From Syngnathus acus (lineage: Eukaryota; Chordata; Actinopteri; Syngnathiformes; Syngnathidae), in the NCBI RefSeq assembly GCF_901709675.1, contig NC_051100.1, positions 10,696,786 to 10,760,785 on the forward strand: a DNA stretch of 64,000 nucleotides, written 5' to 3'. The position numbers and the translations under genes were made by a program. A model generated the notes under the pieces. That model was not told the DNA's origin and searched no databases. It saw only the letters and a list, made by a program, of their open reading frames with translations. Positions 1-64,000 of the stretch are shown piece after piece. Within the stretch, counting starts at the first letter, position 1, and each line of letters starts with the position of its first letter.

Positions 1-636
1 CCCAAAATGTATTTAGAAGATATAGATTTTTTTTTTCCTCCTACCTGCACTTTCGCTCTGCTGATGCTTCCTTGGTGATGCTGCTATTGATTTTTTTGCA
101 AGGCAGAGTAATATGACTAATTTTTCAACTTCAGACTAAATAATGCTGAGATTATGAAGTTAAAGTGACTGGGATGATTGGGGCTGGATTTTCTTTATTT
201 TCTGGACACAAGCAGTATGCTCTCCTGCTTGTAGCGCTCTATCAACTATCAGACCGTAGAAAGCCCAAGCCCATTTCTAGCTTTCTCCACCCCTCCCTTT
301 TTTTTTCTCTTTGCAGAAGCTTCAATACTCAGACAGCCAGAGAGAGAAATTGTGTAATTAGGTCTTCTCAATTGAACAATTTTCTCTTAAATCTCATTGT
401 GTCTGTGTGTGTATTGGTCTACACGTGAAGGTCCTCCTTTGGCCTCACTTTGAGCCCCTTGATTCAGCCTGTGCTCTTTTTGATTCGATAAATGAAAAGC
501 TGTAAATGCCTGTCTAGATTGTGTGCTGACAGCTCCGTCAGAAATTACATTTAATGTGACGTATTGTGTCTTTTGTCTTCGTCTCGTCATACGTCTCCTC
601 CACACAATGGCCGCTTCCTTTCTGGCTCTCCTTAAG
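1..636. other. cdh23 intron (5' edge of window)
   Basis: Intronic DNA before the first visible exon. It ends in a pyrimidine-rich tract (611-633) and CTTAAG. I see no other gene, RNA or complete repeat in it. Confidence 0.6.
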
Positions 637-63803
<63,167 letters not shown>

Positions 63804-63947
63804 GTTAGCACCAGCAAGATTTCATTCACCATGTATTGTGTTCGGAAAGTCTCTTTAGAATACCACTTACTTATTACATAAGCAAATGAATAGACACATT
63901 TGGAAAAATCTGTTAATTTTTTTTCTTTGGTTGGGGGTGTGGATATA

Positions 63948-64000
63948 CCGTATTTTCCGCACTATAAGGCGCACCAGATTATAAGGCGCACCTTCAATGA
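63948..64000. mobile_element. TA-flanked MITE, cut by window end
   Basis: The left end of the CCGTATTTTCCGCACTATAA family is preceded by TA; the rest is outside the window. It lies in the cdh23 intron after exon 55. Confidence 0.8.

Overview
The window is nuclear DNA from a vertebrate, almost certainly a ray-finned fish. Genes are split into many exons with GT-AG introns, several as short as 61-84 bp. Long introns are packed with teleost-type repeats: tRNA-derived SINEs, TA-flanked MITEs, hAT-type MITEs and microsatellites. The species cannot be fixed from the sequence alone.

The main content is one large gene on the + strand, cadherin-23 (cdh23). I could join 55 consecutive coding exons between 637 and 63803. 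Every splice phase matches and no in-frame stop occurs, giving 8571 nt or 2857 codons. They encode the end of cadherin repeat EC3, all of EC4 to EC27, the transmembrane segment and the first part of the cytoplasmic tail. The 5' exons (signal peptide to EC3) and the last 3' exons lie outside the window.

Two other genes are nested on the - strand inside cdh23 introns, in the same arrangement I know from human CDH23. A single-coding-exon gene for a small membrane protein, the C10orf105 homologue, is at 31044-31529. The seven-exon immune checkpoint gene vsir (VISTA) occupies 41916-51874, inside the 14.3-kb intron that splits EC15. I reconstructed vsir completely (297 codons including stop).

Region by region: 1-4051, cdh23 introns and exons 1-3; 4052-18321, one 14.3-kb intron holding a three-block TTGG microsatellite and a 7.3-kb minus-strand endogenous retrovirus; 18322-30268, exons 4-17; 30269-34457, intron with the C10orf105 homologue, a MITE, an ATCT microsatellite and a head-to-tail SINE dimer; 34458-38845, exons 18-26; 38846-53166, intron with vsir; 53167-63803, densely packed exons 27-55; 63948-64000, start of another MITE.

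The endogenous retrovirus has nearly identical 758-bp LTRs, a 5-bp target duplication, a proline-tRNA primer-binding site and a polypurine tract, yet its gag and env are broken and I could not recognise pol. One SINE has inserted in env. No bacterial-type system, CRISPR array or unknown multigene system was seen. The most interesting points are the conserved nested gene trio, the young-looking but coding-dead provirus, two tiny introns that stay open in frame in cdh23, and a few candidate regulatory clusters.
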